Shown: piece after piece, positions 8,966 through 19,298 of the stretch
How the letters are laid out: each line of letters begins with the position of its first letter
Position numbering within the stretch: the stretch's first letter is position 1
Assembly (NCBI GenBank): GCA_018903255.1
Contig: JAHIQT010000104.1
Span: forward strand, 1-63,742
Direction: 5' to 3'
From: Bacillota bacterium
GTDB lineage: Bacteria > Bacillota > Clostridia > Eubacteriales > Eubacteriaceae
DNA: 63,742 bases
Position numbers and translations under genes: made by a program
The notes under the pieces: generated by a model
What the model was told of the DNA's origin: nothing
The model's database searches: none
Seen by the model: the letters and a program-made list of their open reading frames with translations, nothing else

Positions 8966-10012
8966 ATGTCAGAAAATCAGATAAAAACAGATGCATATCG
9001 ACAGGCCGGAGTGGACGTGGAAGCGGGTTACGAATCGGTTAAATTGATGAAGGATGATGTCAAACGGACCTTTAATGATCGGGTGCTTTCTCACCTGGGA
9101 GGATTTGGAGGACTTTTTGAACTGCCGGAAGGCTATCAGAAACCCGTCCTGGTTTCCGGAACCGATGGAGTCGGGACTAAATTGCGATTGGCTTTTATGA
9201 TGGATCGCCATGATACCATCGGCATTGATTGTGTCGCGATGTGCGTTAATGATATCTTATGTCAGGGTGCCCAACCGATGTTCTTTTTAGACTACATCGC
9301 CTGCGGCAAAAACTATCCCGAAAAAATCGCCACCATCGTTAAAGGAATTGCCGAAGGCTGTATCCAGGGAAATATGGCCTTAATTGGTGGAGAAACCGCT
9401 GAAATGCCGGATATGTACGGCCTCGATGAATATGACCTGGCTGGTTTTGCCGTCGGCATCGTCGAGAAAGACGATATTGTCACTGGCGCAGCGATTGCAC
9501 AAGGTGATGTTCTGGTGGGACTGCCATCCTCGGGTGTTCACAGCAATGGCTTTTCGCTGGTGCGAAAGGTTTTATTTAAAGATCTGTCTCTGGATGTCAA
9601 TACCTATGTCGACGATCTGGGGATGACCCTGGGTGAAGCCCTGCTGACACCAACCCGGATTTATGTGAAAGCCTTGGCTGATCTGATCAAACCCTGTAAA
9701 ATCAAGGGCATGAGTCATATTACCGGCGGCGGTTTCTATGAAAATATTCCCCGAATGATTCCCGACGGACTTTGTGCCAAGGTTGATGCCAGCGTAATCG
9801 AAACGCTACCGATTTTTAATTTTATTCAGGAAGCTGGAAAAATTTCAGATCAGAGCATGTACGCCACCTTTAATATGGGGATTGGTCTAGTGGCGGTTTT
9901 GCCAGTTGATCAGGTTGAGAATTTTATTTCCGGTTTAACAGCCAAGGGCGAAAAACCGGTTATTCTTGGTTCGATTGTTAAGGGAGAGGAAAAAATCGAT
10001 TTATGTCTGTAA
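8966..10012 (+). CDS. purM: AIR synthase
   Basis: Closes FGAM to 5-aminoimidazole ribonucleotide using ATP. At 348 residues it has the expected length and the PurM landmarks [37 protein letters not shown] and [19 protein letters not shown] follows GGAGG. Its stop overlaps the purN start by 10 bp, so the two are translationally coupled. Confidence 0.97.
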   Translation: MSENQIKTDAYRQAGVDVEAGYESVKLMKDDVKRTFNDRVLSHLGGFGGLFELPEGYQKPVLVSGTDGVGTKLRLAFMMDRHDTIGIDCVAMCVNDILCQGAQPMFFLDYIACGKNYPEKIATIVKGIAEGCIQGNMALIGGETAEMPDMYGLDEYDLAGFAVGIVEKDDIVTGAAIAQGDVLVGLPSSGVHSNGFSLVRKVLFKDLSLDVNTYVDDLGMTLGEALLTPTRIYVKALADLIKPCKIKGMSHITGGGFYENIPRMIPDGLCAKVDASVIETLPIFNFIQEAGKISDQSMYATFNMGIGLVAVLPVDQVENFISGLTAKGEKPVILGSIVKGEEKIDLCL

Positions 10013-10635
10013 AAGCTTTAAAAAAAATCGGCGTGCTGGTTTCTGGCGGCGGAACCAATTTTCAGTCCCTGATTGATACCATTCACCAGCAAGATGGCGA
10101 AATTGTGGTAGTGATTTCCAATAACCGCCAGGCCTTTGGTTTGGAAAGGGGGCGAACTGCCGGGATTCCGGCAGTGGCCATCAATCCTAAAGGTTATCCT
10201 AGCAACGAAGCTTATGATGAAAAACTGGTCGAAATTTTAAAAGGCTATGAAGTCGATCTGGTGGTGCTGGCCGGCTATATGAAAATCATTACATCAGCCT
10301 TTGTAGAAGCCTATCCCAATGCCATTATCAACATTCATCCAGCCCTGATTCCAGCTTTTTGTGGACCCGGATTTTATGGCTTGCACGTTCATCAGGCGGT
10401 CATCGATTATGGCGTCAAGGTTACCGGGGCAACGGTTCATTTTGTGAACGAGGTTGCCGATGGCGGTCCGGTTATTTTTCAGGAAACCGTCGCGGTTGCA
10501 GACGATGATACGCCGGAATCGATCCAGCAGAAAGTTCTTAAAATCGAGCACGAGCTTTTGCCAAAGGCGGTGAAGGCTTTTTGTCGTGACCAGCTGTCGG
10601 TGGTAGGTCGACTGGTTAAAAATCGAAAAGAGTAG
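10003..10635 (+). CDS. purN: Phosphoribosylglycinamide formyltransferase
   Basis: Transfers a formyl group from 10-formyl-THF to GAR. The 210-residue protein has [13 protein letters not shown] at the N-terminus and the catalytic block [22 protein letters not shown] (Asn, His), followed by [17 protein letters not shown] with the catalytic Asp. The CGPGFYG insertion is common in Firmicutes PurN. In an acetogen the formyl-THF donor links this step to the methyl branch of the Wood-Ljungdahl pathway (established for such organisms, not shown here). The start overlaps the end of purM. Confidence 0.96.
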   Translation: MSVKALKKIGVLVSGGGTNFQSLIDTIHQQDGEIVVVISNNRQAFGLERGRTAGIPAVAINPKGYPSNEAYDEKLVEILKGYEVDLVVLAGYMKIITSAFVEAYPNAIINIHPALIPAFCGPGFYGLHVHQAVIDYGVKVTGATVHFVNEVADGGPVIFQETVAVADDDTPESIQQKVLKIEHELLPKAVKAFCRDQLSVVGRLVKNRKE

Positions 10636-10746
10636 CATTGAAAATAGACGTTTCAAAAATATAGGTCAATAAAAATAGATCAAATTAAACAAATTTAGTT
10701 AATTAAAATCGGGGAACTTGTTAAGCAATAAATTTGGAGGAATAAT

Positions 10747-12276
10747 ATGAGAGCATTATTAAGTGTATCGGATAAACGTGGGATTGTCGAATTTGCATCA
10801 AAATTGGCAGCAATGGGATGGGAAATCCTATCCACCGGGGGAACTGCCAAAGCGCTGCGCGAAGCAGGACTGACGATTACTGGGGTTTCCGAAGTGACCG
10901 GCTTTCCGGAATGCCTGGACGGACGGGTCAAAACCCTGCATCCTAAAATTCATGGTGGGATTTTAGGAATTCGCAACAATCCGGATCATCAGAAACAGAT
11001 GGCAGAGCTTGAGATTACCCCGATTGATTTACTGGTTATTAACCTCTACCCATTTAAAAACACCATCTTAAAAGAAGCGGTTGCCTTTGAGGATGCGGTC
11101 GAAAATATCGATATTGGCGGACCGACGATGCTGCGCTCGGCTGCCAAAAACTTTAATGATGTGACCGTCGTGGTCGATCCGGATGACTATGCTGTGGTCC
11201 TATCTGAGCTCGAAGCAAACGGAGCAACAAACTATCAAACCCGCTATAAGCTGGCCTTGAAAGTCTTTGAAACGACCGCCAACTATGACACGATGATCGC
11301 CGACTACTTAAGAAAACGAGTCGCTGGTGAAGTCTTACAAGACACCATCACGATGACCTTTGAAAAGGTTCAAGATCTCCGTTACGGTGAAAATCCCCAC
11401 CAGAAAGCCGCTTTTTACGGCGAAGTGGTGCCAGTTAAAGGCGCCCTCACCGCAGCGAAGCAAGTCCAGGGAAAAGAGCTTTCCTATAATAATATCAACG
11501 ATACCAACGGCGCCTTGGAAATTTTAAAGGAATATGGCGACGAACCGACCATTGTCGCGGTTAAGCATGCTAATCCCTGTGGCATTGCCAGCGACGAAAA
11601 AATTGCGATGGCTTATAAAAAAGCCCATGACAGCGATCCGGTTTCTATTTTTGGTGGTATCATCGCGTCTAATCGGCTGATTGATCAAGCCGCGGCCAAA
11701 GAAATGGTCGCAACCTTCCTGGAAGTGATTGTTGCGCCGGGATTTACACCAGAAGCCTTGGCAGTGCTGGCAGCGAAGCCAAATCTGCGGTTATTAGAGC
11801 TGGCCGATATCACCCACAATGAACCGAGCTATGAAGTGAAAAAAGTCATCGGTGGGCTGCTGGTTCAGGAACGGGATACCAAGCTATATGATGAACTAAA
11901 AGTGGTCACCAAGCGTCAGCCCAGCGAGGCCGAAATGGAAGAATTGCTGTTTGCCTGGAAAGCGGTTAAGAACACTAAATCAAACGCCATCAGCCTGACT
12001 AAAAATAAATGTTTGATTGCCAACGGACCAGGCCAGGTCAATCGGGTCGGTGCTTTGGAAAACGCCATCCGCCAAGCCGGTCAAAAGGTTAAAGGGGCAG
12101 TGATGGCATCCGATGCCTTCTTCCCCTTTGACGACAGCGTCAAAGCCGCCGCTGCTGCCGGTATTACCGCAATCATCCAGCCGGGTGGGGCTGGTAAGGA
12201 TGAGGATTCAATCAAGGCTTGTGATGAGGCTGGAATTGTGATGGTATTTACGGGCATGCGTCACTTCAAACACTAG
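10747..12276 (+). CDS. purH: Bifunctional AICAR transformylase / IMP cyclohydrolase
   Basis: Performs the last two steps to IMP. The 509-residue fusion has the N-terminal IMP cyclohydrolase domain ([39 protein letters not shown]) and the C-terminal transformylase with [12 protein letters not shown] and [11 protein letters not shown], holding the catalytic Lys-His pair. ATG follows TTGGAGG. A 111-bp gap separates it from purN. The gap has no clear terminator. Confidence 0.97.
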   Translation: MRALLSVSDKRGIVEFASKLAAMGWEILSTGGTAKALREAGLTITGVSEVTGFPECLDGRVKTLHPKIHGGILGIRNNPDHQKQMAELEITPIDLLVINLYPFKNTILKEAVAFEDAVENIDIGGPTMLRSAAKNFNDVTVVVDPDDYAVVLSELEANGATNYQTRYKLALKVFETTANYDTMIADYLRKRVAGEVLQDTITMTFEKVQDLRYGENPHQKAAFYGEVVPVKGALTAAKQVQGKELSYNNINDTNGALEILKEYGDEPTIVAVKHANPCGIASDEKIAMAYKKAHDSDPVSIFGGIIASNRLIDQAAAKEMVATFLEVIVAPGFTPEALAVLAAKPNLRLLELADITHNEPSYEVKKVIGGLLVQERDTKLYDELKVVTKRQPSEAEMEELLFAWKAVKNTKSNAISLTKNKCLIANGPGQVNRVGALENAIRQAGQKVKGAVMASDAFFPFDDSVKAAAAAGITAIIQPGGAGKDEDSIKACDEAGIVMVFTGMRHFKH

Positions 12277-12326
12277 TTTTGCGTCGATAATTGCCCGACT
12301 TCAGCGTTGGAGTCAGTTTTGGCCTT

Positions 12327-12505
12327 GAATTCGAACAATTCTCTTAGCAAAACAGGTTGGTCACAGTTTTATTTTTTGGTTACGTATGTTAGATATGCTC
12401 CCGTCGGACAAAACTATTTCCGCCTGGTGCTAAAGCAATTCTGAAGAAAAAAATGGGTCAAAGTAAATGATTCTGAATTTGAACAATTCTCTTAGCAAAA
12501 CAGGT
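12327..12505 (+). repeat. Direct repeat pair in the purH-purD gap
   Basis: Two 31-bp copies at 12327-12357 and 12475-12505 differ at one base. Both contain GAACAATTCTCTTAGCAAAA followed by CAGGT. They begin 148 bp apart and bracket about 117 bp of unique sequence. The second copy runs into a small palindrome CAGGT-ATAA-ACCTG at 12501-12514, 29 bp before the purD start. No ORF is evident between them. Possible meanings are a duplicated regulatory site or the scar of a lost insertion; nothing here decides. Confidence 0.7.
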
Positions 12506-12543
12506 ATAAACCTGAAAAATTAAGCAAAAACGAGGAGCGATAA

Positions 12544-13809
12544 ATGAAAGTATTAATGATAGGATCCGGTGGTCGGGAACATGTTTTAACTTGGAAGCTT
12601 GCCCAAAGCCCCCGGGTTGACAAAATATATGCCGCCCCGGGTAACGGTGGGATCGCCGATTTGGCCGAATGTGTCGATTTAGCGGTTGAAGATATTGCTG
12701 GCTGTTTGGCCTTTGCCAAAGACCATCAGATTGACCTGACCGTTGTCGGCCCCGAAGTTCCGCTGGTGATGGGGATGGTTGATGCATTTGAAGCCGCTGG
12801 TTTAAAAGTCTTTGGTCCCAACAAGCATTGTGCCCAGTTTGAGGGCAGTAAGGCCTTTACCAAGGAATTTTTATTCCGTCACAAGATCCCCACGGCCGCC
12901 TATAAAGAATATACCGATTTTGATGAAATCATCAAAGATTTGGGCGTTTACGGCTATCCGATGGTGATCAAGGCGGATGGTCTGGCCGCCGGAAAAGGCG
13001 TGTTGATCCCCGAAAACGAAGCCGATGCCCGAGAAGGCATGGAAATGATCATGAAAAAACGGGAATTCGGCGAAGCCGGCGACAAGGTGGTTATCGAAGA
13101 ATTTCTAACCGGCCAGGAAGCCTCGATGCTTTGTTTTGTCGATGGCAAAACGATTGTCCCGATGGAAAGTGCGCAGGATTACAAACGCGCCTATGACAAT
13201 GATGAAGGCTTGAACACCGGCGGCATGGGAACCTATTCCCCTAACGTGTTGTTTGCCGATGAAGCCTTAAACCAGCGCATCAAAGCAGAAATTCTTGATC
13301 CGATTATAGGTGGTTTTATTGCCGATGGCATGGATTTTAAAGGCATTCTCTTTATCGGATTGATGATCGAAAACGGTGTCCCAAAGGTGCTGGAATTCAA
13401 CGTCCGTTTCGGTGATCCCGAAGCCCAAAGCGTCCTGATGCGGATGGAATCCGATCTGGTCGACATCATGGAAGCCGTCATCGATGGCAAACTAGCTGAC
13501 TGTGAAATCAAGTGGAGTAACAAAGAAGCAGTTTGCGTGGTGATCGCCTCCGGTGGCTACCCCGGCGACTACGAAAAAGGAAAGCTCATCACTGGCATTA
13601 AAGACGTAAAAGACTGCGTCGTCTTCCACGCCGGAACAAAACTGGTAAATGGTCAACTACAAACCAACGGCGGCCGGGTTCTCTGCGTCACCGCCCTGGG
13701 CGAAAACCGTGAAGCAGCCAGAAAAACCGTCTACGCCAACATCGACAAAATCCACTTCGAAGGTGCTCAATATCGAACCGATATTGCATCGTTTGAGAAT
13801 ATTGATTAA
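12544..13809 (+). CDS. purD: Phosphoribosylamine-glycine ligase (GARS)
   Basis: ATP-grasp enzyme making GAR from phosphoribosylamine, glycine and ATP. The 421-residue length is standard. Landmarks are VLMIGSGGREHVLTWKL at the N-terminus, the PMVIKADGLAAGKGV ATP-grasp loop, GQEASMLCFVDGKT, NTGGMGTYSP and EFNVRFGDPEAQ with metal ligands. ATG follows CGAGGAG. It is last in the purine cluster, after an unusually long 267-bp gap from purH that holds a duplicated 31-bp sequence. Confidence 0.97.
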   Translation: MKVLMIGSGGREHVLTWKLAQSPRVDKIYAAPGNGGIADLAECVDLAVEDIAGCLAFAKDHQIDLTVVGPEVPLVMGMVDAFEAAGLKVFGPNKHCAQFEGSKAFTKEFLFRHKIPTAAYKEYTDFDEIIKDLGVYGYPMVIKADGLAAGKGVLIPENEADAREGMEMIMKKREFGEAGDKVVIEEFLTGQEASMLCFVDGKTIVPMESAQDYKRAYDNDEGLNTGGMGTYSPNVLFADEALNQRIKAEILDPIIGGFIADGMDFKGILFIGLMIENGVPKVLEFNVRFGDPEAQSVLMRMESDLVDIMEAVIDGKLADCEIKWSNKEAVCVVIASGGYPGDYEKGKLITGIKDVKDCVVFHAGTKLVNGQLQTNGGRVLCVTALGENREAARKTVYANIDKIHFEGAQYRTDIASFENID

Positions 13810-13902
13810 CTGAGCCAAATTTTACTTCGGTTTTGTGTAAAAGAGATAAAGCAGTACCGACAATTGTGATATCGTGAAACGAATTTAATATGGAGGGCTA
13901 CC

Positions 13903-14790
13903 ATGCAAAAGAGTATTATCAGCGCCATGATGGCATATGTTTTATGGGGAATCCTCCCGATTTACTGGAAGGCACTCAAAGCAGTGTCGCCGCTTTACAT
14001 CCTGTCTTCACGGATTTTCTGGTCCTTCATATTTTGTGTGATTTTTGTTACCATCATCAAAAAATGGCCAGAAATAAAAACGGTTATTCTAGACAAGAAA
14101 AGATTTATTTATTGCATTCTCAGTGGATTGATGGTGTCGCTTAACTGGTATACCTATATCTGGGCCGTGAATGCTAATTTTATTATTGATGCCAGTCTGG
14201 GCTATTATATCAACCCGCTGGTGGTGGTCTTATTCAGCGCCCTTTTCTTTGGAGAACGGTTTAACAAATGGGAAAGCCTGTCAGTCTTGCTGGCACTGGT
14301 CGGGGTTGTATTTATCACCCTGAAAATTGGTAAATTTCCGGTAGTGGCGATCATTTTGGCGCTCACCTTTGCCTTGTACGGCGTCTTTAAGAAGAAGCTC
14401 AATGCCAGCCCGATTGTCTCACTGATACTCGAAACTGCGGTGGTGGCACCCTTTGCTTTTGCTGCTATTATATATATCGAAGCTCAGGGTCAGGGAATCG
14501 TAGCTTTAGCTAATCCCTTAGTTTCCGCCCTGGCTGTTTTAGCAGGGGTAGTCACCGCGATCCCGTTACTGCTTTATGCGAAAGGGGTTCAGGAAATATC
14601 TTTTTCATTATTAGGCTTTTTTCAATACATTACACCTACCATCATGCTGTTTCTCGGGGTATTTCTTTATGGTGAAGCCTTTACAATGGTAGATCTGATT
14701 GGGTTCGGATTTATTTGGATCGCACTAATTATTTTCACCATGTCAAAAATACGTAGCGGAACCAAAGAAATCGTCGAAGCCGATTTATAA
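13903..14790 (+). CDS. rarD: RarD-type EamA family transporter
   Basis: A 295-residue, ten-helix drug/metabolite transporter. MAYVLWGILPIYWKAL with SSRIFWS near the start, then LNWYTYIWAVN and GYYINPLVVVL, are hallmarks of RarD within the EamA superfamily. The N- and C-terminal halves are the two EamA repeats. The substrate is unknown; family members export amino acids or other metabolites. ATG follows TGGAGGG. It is 93 bp after purD and is followed by a terminator, so it may be the last gene read from the purine promoter. Confidence 0.88.
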   Translation: MQKSIISAMMAYVLWGILPIYWKALKAVSPLYILSSRIFWSFIFCVIFVTIIKKWPEIKTVILDKKRFIYCILSGLMVSLNWYTYIWAVNANFIIDASLGYYINPLVVVLFSALFFGERFNKWESLSVLLALVGVVFITLKIGKFPVVAIILALTFALYGVFKKKLNASPIVSLILETAVVAPFAFAAIIYIEAQGQGIVALANPLVSALAVLAGVVTAIPLLLYAKGVQEISFSLLGFFQYITPTIMLFLGVFLYGEAFTMVDLIGFGFIWIALIIFTMSKIRSGTKEIVEADL

Positions 14791-14816
14791 AAAAAGATAA
14801 AAGCAAGTTGTTGATT

Positions 14817-14848
14817 AACCCATTAATTTAAGAATTAGTGGGTTTTTC
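14817..14848 (+). terminator. Rho-independent terminator after rarD
   Basis: Stem AACCCATTAATT / AATTAGTGGGTT (one T-G pair) followed by TTTTT. It ends the transcription unit that includes rarD. Confidence 0.8.
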
Positions 14849-15030
14849 CATTTTAGGTTTGCACTGGGTTGAATTAAAGTCTAAAATAGAGGGTATAAAG
14901 ATTAAGAAAGATTAAACTAAAAATTAATCGGCCTAGCAGTGAATTGCGAAACCCATCAGTAACAAAAAATGATTGTAATACTTGGGGGCAGGTCTGTGAA
15001 AGCTGATTAACATAAGTAATGAGGAGTTAA

Positions 15031-15846
15031 ATGAAAAATAATATTGGTTTTATCGGTTGTGGAAATATGGCAAAGGCGATGATTGGTGGTTTGGTAAAGG
15101 GGGAATTATTCAAGCCAGAAAATATTTTGTGTTATGATCCCTCTGAAGCGGCAAGAATTCAAGTAGCGGAAGATTATGGGGTCAGTATTCAAAAATCAAA
15201 TGTCACGGTGGCAAAACAAGCTGATTATCTGGTTTTAGCAGTGAAGCCTTTTTTGTATGCCAAGGTGCTTGAGGAAATTGCCTCGAGTATTAAACCGTCG
15301 GTGATTATTATTTCGATTGCGGTGGGCGTTGGATTTGAAGACATTAAAGAATTCTTGGGCAGGGATGTCAAGGTGATCAGAACCCAACCCAGCACTCCCG
15401 CTTTTGTCGGCGAATCCGATTCCACCCTTTGTCCCGATGGTCACATGACAGCCGAAGATACCCAGGATATCATCAAGATCTTCGAAAGTTTTGGAAAAGC
15501 TGAAATCATCAGCGAAAAGCTGATGGATGTAGTTCCCGGAATTGCCAGCTCAGCACCAGCGTATACGATGCTGCTGATTGAGGCGATGGCCGATGGCGGG
15601 GTACTCCATGGTTTTCCCCGCGATCAAGCCTATCGGATATCAGCTCAGGCGGTTTATGGTGCCGCTAAACTGGTGCTGGAATCCGGCGAGCATCCGGGTA
15701 AACTTAAAGATCAGATCTGTACCCCCGGGGGAACCACGATCGAAGCCGTCCGGGTTTTAGAAGCCAAAGGTTTTCGAGATGCGGTAATCTCAGCGGTAGA
15801 CGCCTGTGCTAAGAAATCTTTAGCGATGAGTAAAAAACAAATATAA
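15031..15846 (+). CDS. proC: Pyrroline-5-carboxylate reductase
   Basis: Last step of proline synthesis, NAD(P)H reduction of pyrroline-5-carboxylate. The 271-residue protein opens with a Rossmann motif IGFIGCGNMAKAMIGG, has AVKPFLYAKVLEEI, and near the C-terminus DQICTPGGTTIEAVRVLE, the conserved ProC signature. ATG follows GAGGAG. It stands between two unrelated genes and probably has its own promoter in the gap after the rarD terminator. Confidence 0.96.
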   Translation: MKNNIGFIGCGNMAKAMIGGLVKGELFKPENILCYDPSEAARIQVAEDYGVSIQKSNVTVAKQADYLVLAVKPFLYAKVLEEIASSIKPSVIIISIAVGVGFEDIKEFLGRDVKVIRTQPSTPAFVGESDSTLCPDGHMTAEDTQDIIKIFESFGKAEIISEKLMDVVPGIASSAPAYTMLLIEAMADGGVLHGFPRDQAYRISAQAVYGAAKLVLESGEHPGKLKDQICTPGGTTIEAVRVLEAKGFRDAVISAVDACAKKSLAMSKKQI

Positions 15847-15887
15847 ATTTATTAAATTTGGTTAATCCACTAAGGAGATGATTAATC

Positions 15888-18491
15888 ATGGATGACGGAT
15901 TAATTAAAAAAGTACGAAGAAATATGAGTCTCGAAGAAATGGTAGCCTTGTGCTCGGGTCGAACGGACTGGGAAACGGTAGGCTATTCCAAATATGGCAT
16001 CGAGCCGGTGTTTATGGCCGACGGCCCCCATGGTATGCGGGTAATTGAAAATGAAGGAGCCCTGGGGATTCCCCAGGGTAAGCCGGCTACCTGTTTTCCC
16101 CCGGCAGTCCTCACCGCCTGTTCCTGGGACGAAGACCTGCTCGAGTTTGTGGCCAAAACCATCGCTCTTGAGGCTCGGGCGATGGGGGTCGATCTGATTC
16201 TAGGTCCAGGGATCAACATCAAGCGATCACCGCTTTGCGGGCGGAATTTTGAATATTTTTCGGAAGACCCGCTGCTGTCAGGGCGATTAGGAAAAAGTTT
16301 TATTCTGGGCGCTAAAGAGCATGGCGTGGGTACTACGGTTAAGCATTATCTGGCTTACAATCAGGAAACCCGACGGATGACCGTCGATGCCAAAATTGAT
16401 ATTCGGGCGCTGCGGGAGATTTATTTAAAGCCCTTTGAGATAGCCATAAAAGAAGGCCAGCCGATGGCCGTGATGTGTTCTTATAACAGCATCAATGGCA
16501 AATTTGTCTCTCAGAGCAATTATTTTCTGACCCAACTACTCAGGAATGAATGGGATTTTGATGGAATTGTCATGTCTGATTGGGGTGCCGTCTATGATCG
16601 CGTCAGAGGGGTGTTCGCTGGATTGGATCTGGAAATGCCGGGTAACGGTGGTGTCAATAACCGGAAGATATTTGATCGAGTCAAGGAAGGCAAACTTAAA
16701 GTTACCATTCTAAATGAAATGGCCGAACGGCTGATCCGGTTTGCTTTTCAGGCTCAGGAAAACCGCAGAAACCATGCCACACCGACAGAAATTGAGCCCC
16801 AGGGGCACCATAAAATTGCCCAGTTAGCGGCGGTTGAAAGTATGGTTTTACTGAAGAATGAAGATCAGATCCTGCCTATTGATGGGACAAGAGTAAAAAA
16901 ACTGGCGATTATTGGCAGTATGGCTTTTGATCCCCGTTATCAGGGTAGTGGTAGTTCAAAAATCAACCCTTATCATATCGAGTCGCCTTATGAACACATC
17001 AAAAGATTGGTTGGTTCTGATATTCAGCTGTTCCCCCATCAGGGTTATTTCTATGATGAAGTGGTGGAACAGAAAAACCTGGCCGATCAGGCGGCGGAGG
17101 TGGCAAAAAACTCAGATCTGGCGATCGTATTTGTCGGTTTGCCGGATCACGACGAATCGGAAGGGTATGATCGTAACCATTTAAATTTGCCGTCAAAACA
17201 GCTTGATCTGATCGATAAGATCTGCAAGGTTCAGCCCCAAACTGTGGTGATTGTTCAAAATGGCGGGGTTGTCGATATCAGCTGGGAAGACCAGCCCAAG
17301 GCGATTGTCGAGATGTTTTTAGGCGGTCAGGGTGGCGGCGATGCGATTGCCCGGCTTTTACTAGGTGAAAATAATTTTTCTGGCAAGCTGGCTGAAACTA
17401 TTCCGATGCGTTTAGAAGATAGCCCGGCTTATATCAATTTTCCGGGAATTCATGATGAGGTGGTATATGGGGAGAGTATTTTTGTCGGGTACCGCTACTA
17501 TGACTTCACAAAAAAGAAGGTGCGATTCCCCTTTGGCTTTGGACTTAGCTACACCGATTTCGACTATCAGCCGATCGAAGAAACAAAACTGATAATTGAT
17601 GCCGAAAAAACAGTTACTGTTAAATGCCGGGTCGCCAATATCGGTGCTTTCAACGGCAAAGAAGTCATTCAACTTTACACCGGAAAACGCGATACAGCGA
17701 TCCTTCGTCCAGTCCGCGAATTGCGAGGATTTAAAAAAGTGTTTATCCCCGCTGGACGTTTCACCGAGGTCAGTTTTGAGTTGGGACTCAGTGATTTTAG
17801 TTACTATAATCCCACTACCAAATCATGGGAGCATGAGTCTGGTAGCCACCAGATCTATATTGGTTCATCTAGTCGAGATTTACCGATCGTCTATCCGGTT
17901 CAGATTAACAAGGATTTGATTCATCCGATCAACCCCTTGTCCTATCTCAGCGATTTCGAGAAAACCGATCGCGGACAGATCATCTTAAAACTGTTGCTGT
18001 CTGGCTTTGAAGAGATCATGGGAAATGATCAAACCAGAGAAGATGACTTTTTTATGACGATGCTGGCCAACACGCCATTGCGCAAGCTAGTTGAATTCTC
18101 TAATGGCATCTTTACGGAAGAGTGTATTGATAAGATAATCGAACTGGTCAATTCAGAAGAAGCTCTAGAAGGGGTGACCTTTGAAAAGCTGGTTAATTGT
18201 ACGGAAAAGAAAAAGGGCTTTTTTAAAAGTCTTTTCGGCGGTAATCAGGAAGAATACCTCTCTATCTATTCTAAAGTGCGTGAGCTGGTCGAGGATGAGG
18301 ATGTCATGAAGATTCTTCGGAATTATTTTGGTGATGAAACCTTTGAAAGCGACTATCTGCAAATGGCTATCAAAATGGGAATTTGTTTTGATAAGGCGCA
18401 GAAATTACTTCCCGATGATTTTTTCTCTGACGAAAAGCTTAGAAATATTGAACGCGACCTCAATGCATTGGCAAAACCTAAAAGGAAGTAA
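15888..18491 (+). CDS. Glycoside hydrolase family 3 beta-glucosidase-like protein
   Basis: An 867-residue cytosolic GH3 enzyme (no signal peptide). The barrel domain contains GPHGMR, NIKRSPLCGRNFEYFSEDP, TVKHYLAYNQE and the nucleophile Asp231 in GIVMSDWGA. The alpha/beta sandwich has KNSDLAIVFVGLPDHDESEGYDR, where a Glu may be the acid/base. A fibronectin III-like domain follows (VTVKCRVANIGAFNGKEVIQLY, about 575-675). After about residue 690 there is a 175-residue, mostly helical, acidic extension not needed for GH3 catalysis. Likely releases terminal beta-linked sugars from imported oligosaccharides; specificity is unknown. ATG follows AAGGAG. Confidence 0.92.
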   Translation: MDDGLIKKVRRNMSLEEMVALCSGRTDWETVGYSKYGIEPVFMADGPHGMRVIENEGALGIPQGKPATCFPPAVLTACSWDEDLLEFVAKTIALEARAMGVDLILGPGINIKRSPLCGRNFEYFSEDPLLSGRLGKSFILGAKEHGVGTTVKHYLAYNQETRRMTVDAKIDIRALREIYLKPFEIAIKEGQPMAVMCSYNSINGKFVSQSNYFLTQLLRNEWDFDGIVMSDWGAVYDRVRGVFAGLDLEMPGNGGVNNRKIFDRVKEGKLKVTILNEMAERLIRFAFQAQENRRNHATPTEIEPQGHHKIAQLAAVESMVLLKNEDQILPIDGTRVKKLAIIGSMAFDPRYQGSGSSKINPYHIESPYEHIKRLVGSDIQLFPHQGYFYDEVVEQKNLADQAAEVAKNSDLAIVFVGLPDHDESEGYDRNHLNLPSKQLDLIDKICKVQPQTVVIVQNGGVVDISWEDQPKAIVEMFLGGQGGGDAIARLLLGENNFSGKLAETIPMRLEDSPAYINFPGIHDEVVYGESIFVGYRYYDFTKKKVRFPFGFGLSYTDFDYQPIEETKLIIDAEKTVTVKCRVANIGAFNGKEVIQLYTGKRDTAILRPVRELRGFKKVFIPAGRFTEVSFELGLSDFSYYNPTTKSWEHESGSHQIYIGSSSRDLPIVYPVQINKDLIHPINPLSYLSDFEKTDRGQIILKLLLSGFEEIMGNDQTREDDFFMTMLANTPLRKLVEFSNGIFTEECIDKIIELVNSEEALEGVTFEKLVNCTEKKKGFFKSLFGGNQEEYLSIYSKVRELVEDEDVMKILRNYFGDETFESDYLQMAIKMGICFDKAQKLLPDDFFSDEKLRNIERDLNALAKPKRK

Positions 18492-18509
18492 GGTAATTGA
18501 TCAGAAAGT

Positions 18510-18541
18510 GTACCGATTCGTTTACAATCAATGATCGGTAC
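18510..18541 (+). terminator. Possible terminator after the GH3 gene
   Basis: Perfect 8-bp arms GTACCGAT and ATCGGTAC around a 16-nt loop, followed by CTTCTCTTT rather than a clean T tract. Could be a weak terminator or an operator. Confidence 0.4.
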
Positions 18542-18611
18542 CTTCTCTTTGTAAAGCTTAGGGATTATTTTTAATACCAAAGCAGAATATAATCAAGAAG
18601 GAAAGATAAAA

Positions 18612-19298
18612 ATGAATACACTCACCATAGATACATCAAGCATTGTTGCATCGGTTGCAATACTAAATGAAGAAAAATTAGTAGGCGAAATAATTATCAA
18701 TCATCAAAAAAAACATTCCGAAAAACTAATGACTGCCATCGATCATTTGCTCAGTGATGGCGGTCTTTCAATTGCGGATATCGATGTTTTCGGGATTGTC
18801 TCCGGTCCCGGTTCCTTTACCGGGCTGCGGATAGGGATGGCGACCGTTAAGGGCTTTGCCCAGGCGCTCAATAAGCCGGTGGTAGGGGTATCAACCCTGG
18901 AAGCCCTGGCAATGAATATTCCCTTTGCCAATGGCCTGATCTGCCCGGTTCTGGATGCTCAGCGCAACCAGACCTATACCGGTGTTTTTCATTTTGAAGA
19001 GGGACAGCTGGTAAGAGACATGGCCGATGCAGTGATGGAAATTGATGATCTCATTGCTTTTTTAAAAGCGAGAAGTGAGACCATCTATTTTTTAGGTGAT
19101 GGCCTACCGCGATTTTCGCAAGTCTTGCTGGCCGCCTGCCCAGGAAGTCGGATTGTGCCTAATTATCTCAATATGAATCGGGCGTCATCAGCGGGAGCCT
19201 TGGTATTGGAACGGGCATTAAAAGGCGAGACCAGCCATTATCGGGAAGTAGAACCCTTTTACATCCGCCCTTCCTACGCCGAAGAGCATAAAAAATGA
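18612..19298 (+). CDS. tsaB: tRNA t6A biosynthesis protein TsaB
   Basis: A 228-residue ASKHA-fold protein needed with TsaC, TsaD and TsaE for N6-threonylcarbamoyladenosine at tRNA position 37. It has MNTLTIDTSSIVASVAIL and GPGSFTGLRIGMATVKGFAQAL, the TsaB signature. The C-terminal YIRPSYAEEHKK is also typical. The stop overlaps the rimI start by 4 bp, and tsaD is two genes downstream. tsaE, usually just upstream, is not found here. Confidence 0.95.
   Translation: MNTLTIDTSSIVASVAILNEEKLVGEIIINHQKKHSEKLMTAIDHLLSDGGLSIADIDVFGIVSGPGSFTGLRIGMATVKGFAQALNKPVVGVSTLEALAMNIPFANGLICPVLDAQRNQTYTGVFHFEEGQLVRDMADAVMEIDDLIAFLKARSETIYFLGDGLPRFSQVLLAACPGSRIVPNYLNMNRASSAGALVLERALKGETSHYREVEPFYIRPSYAEEHKK

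Noticed and set aside
18510-18541. Operator for tsaB in the GH3-tsaB gap
   Set aside because: Equally compatible with a weak terminator; nothing in the sequence favours an operator, so it was listed only as a possible terminator.
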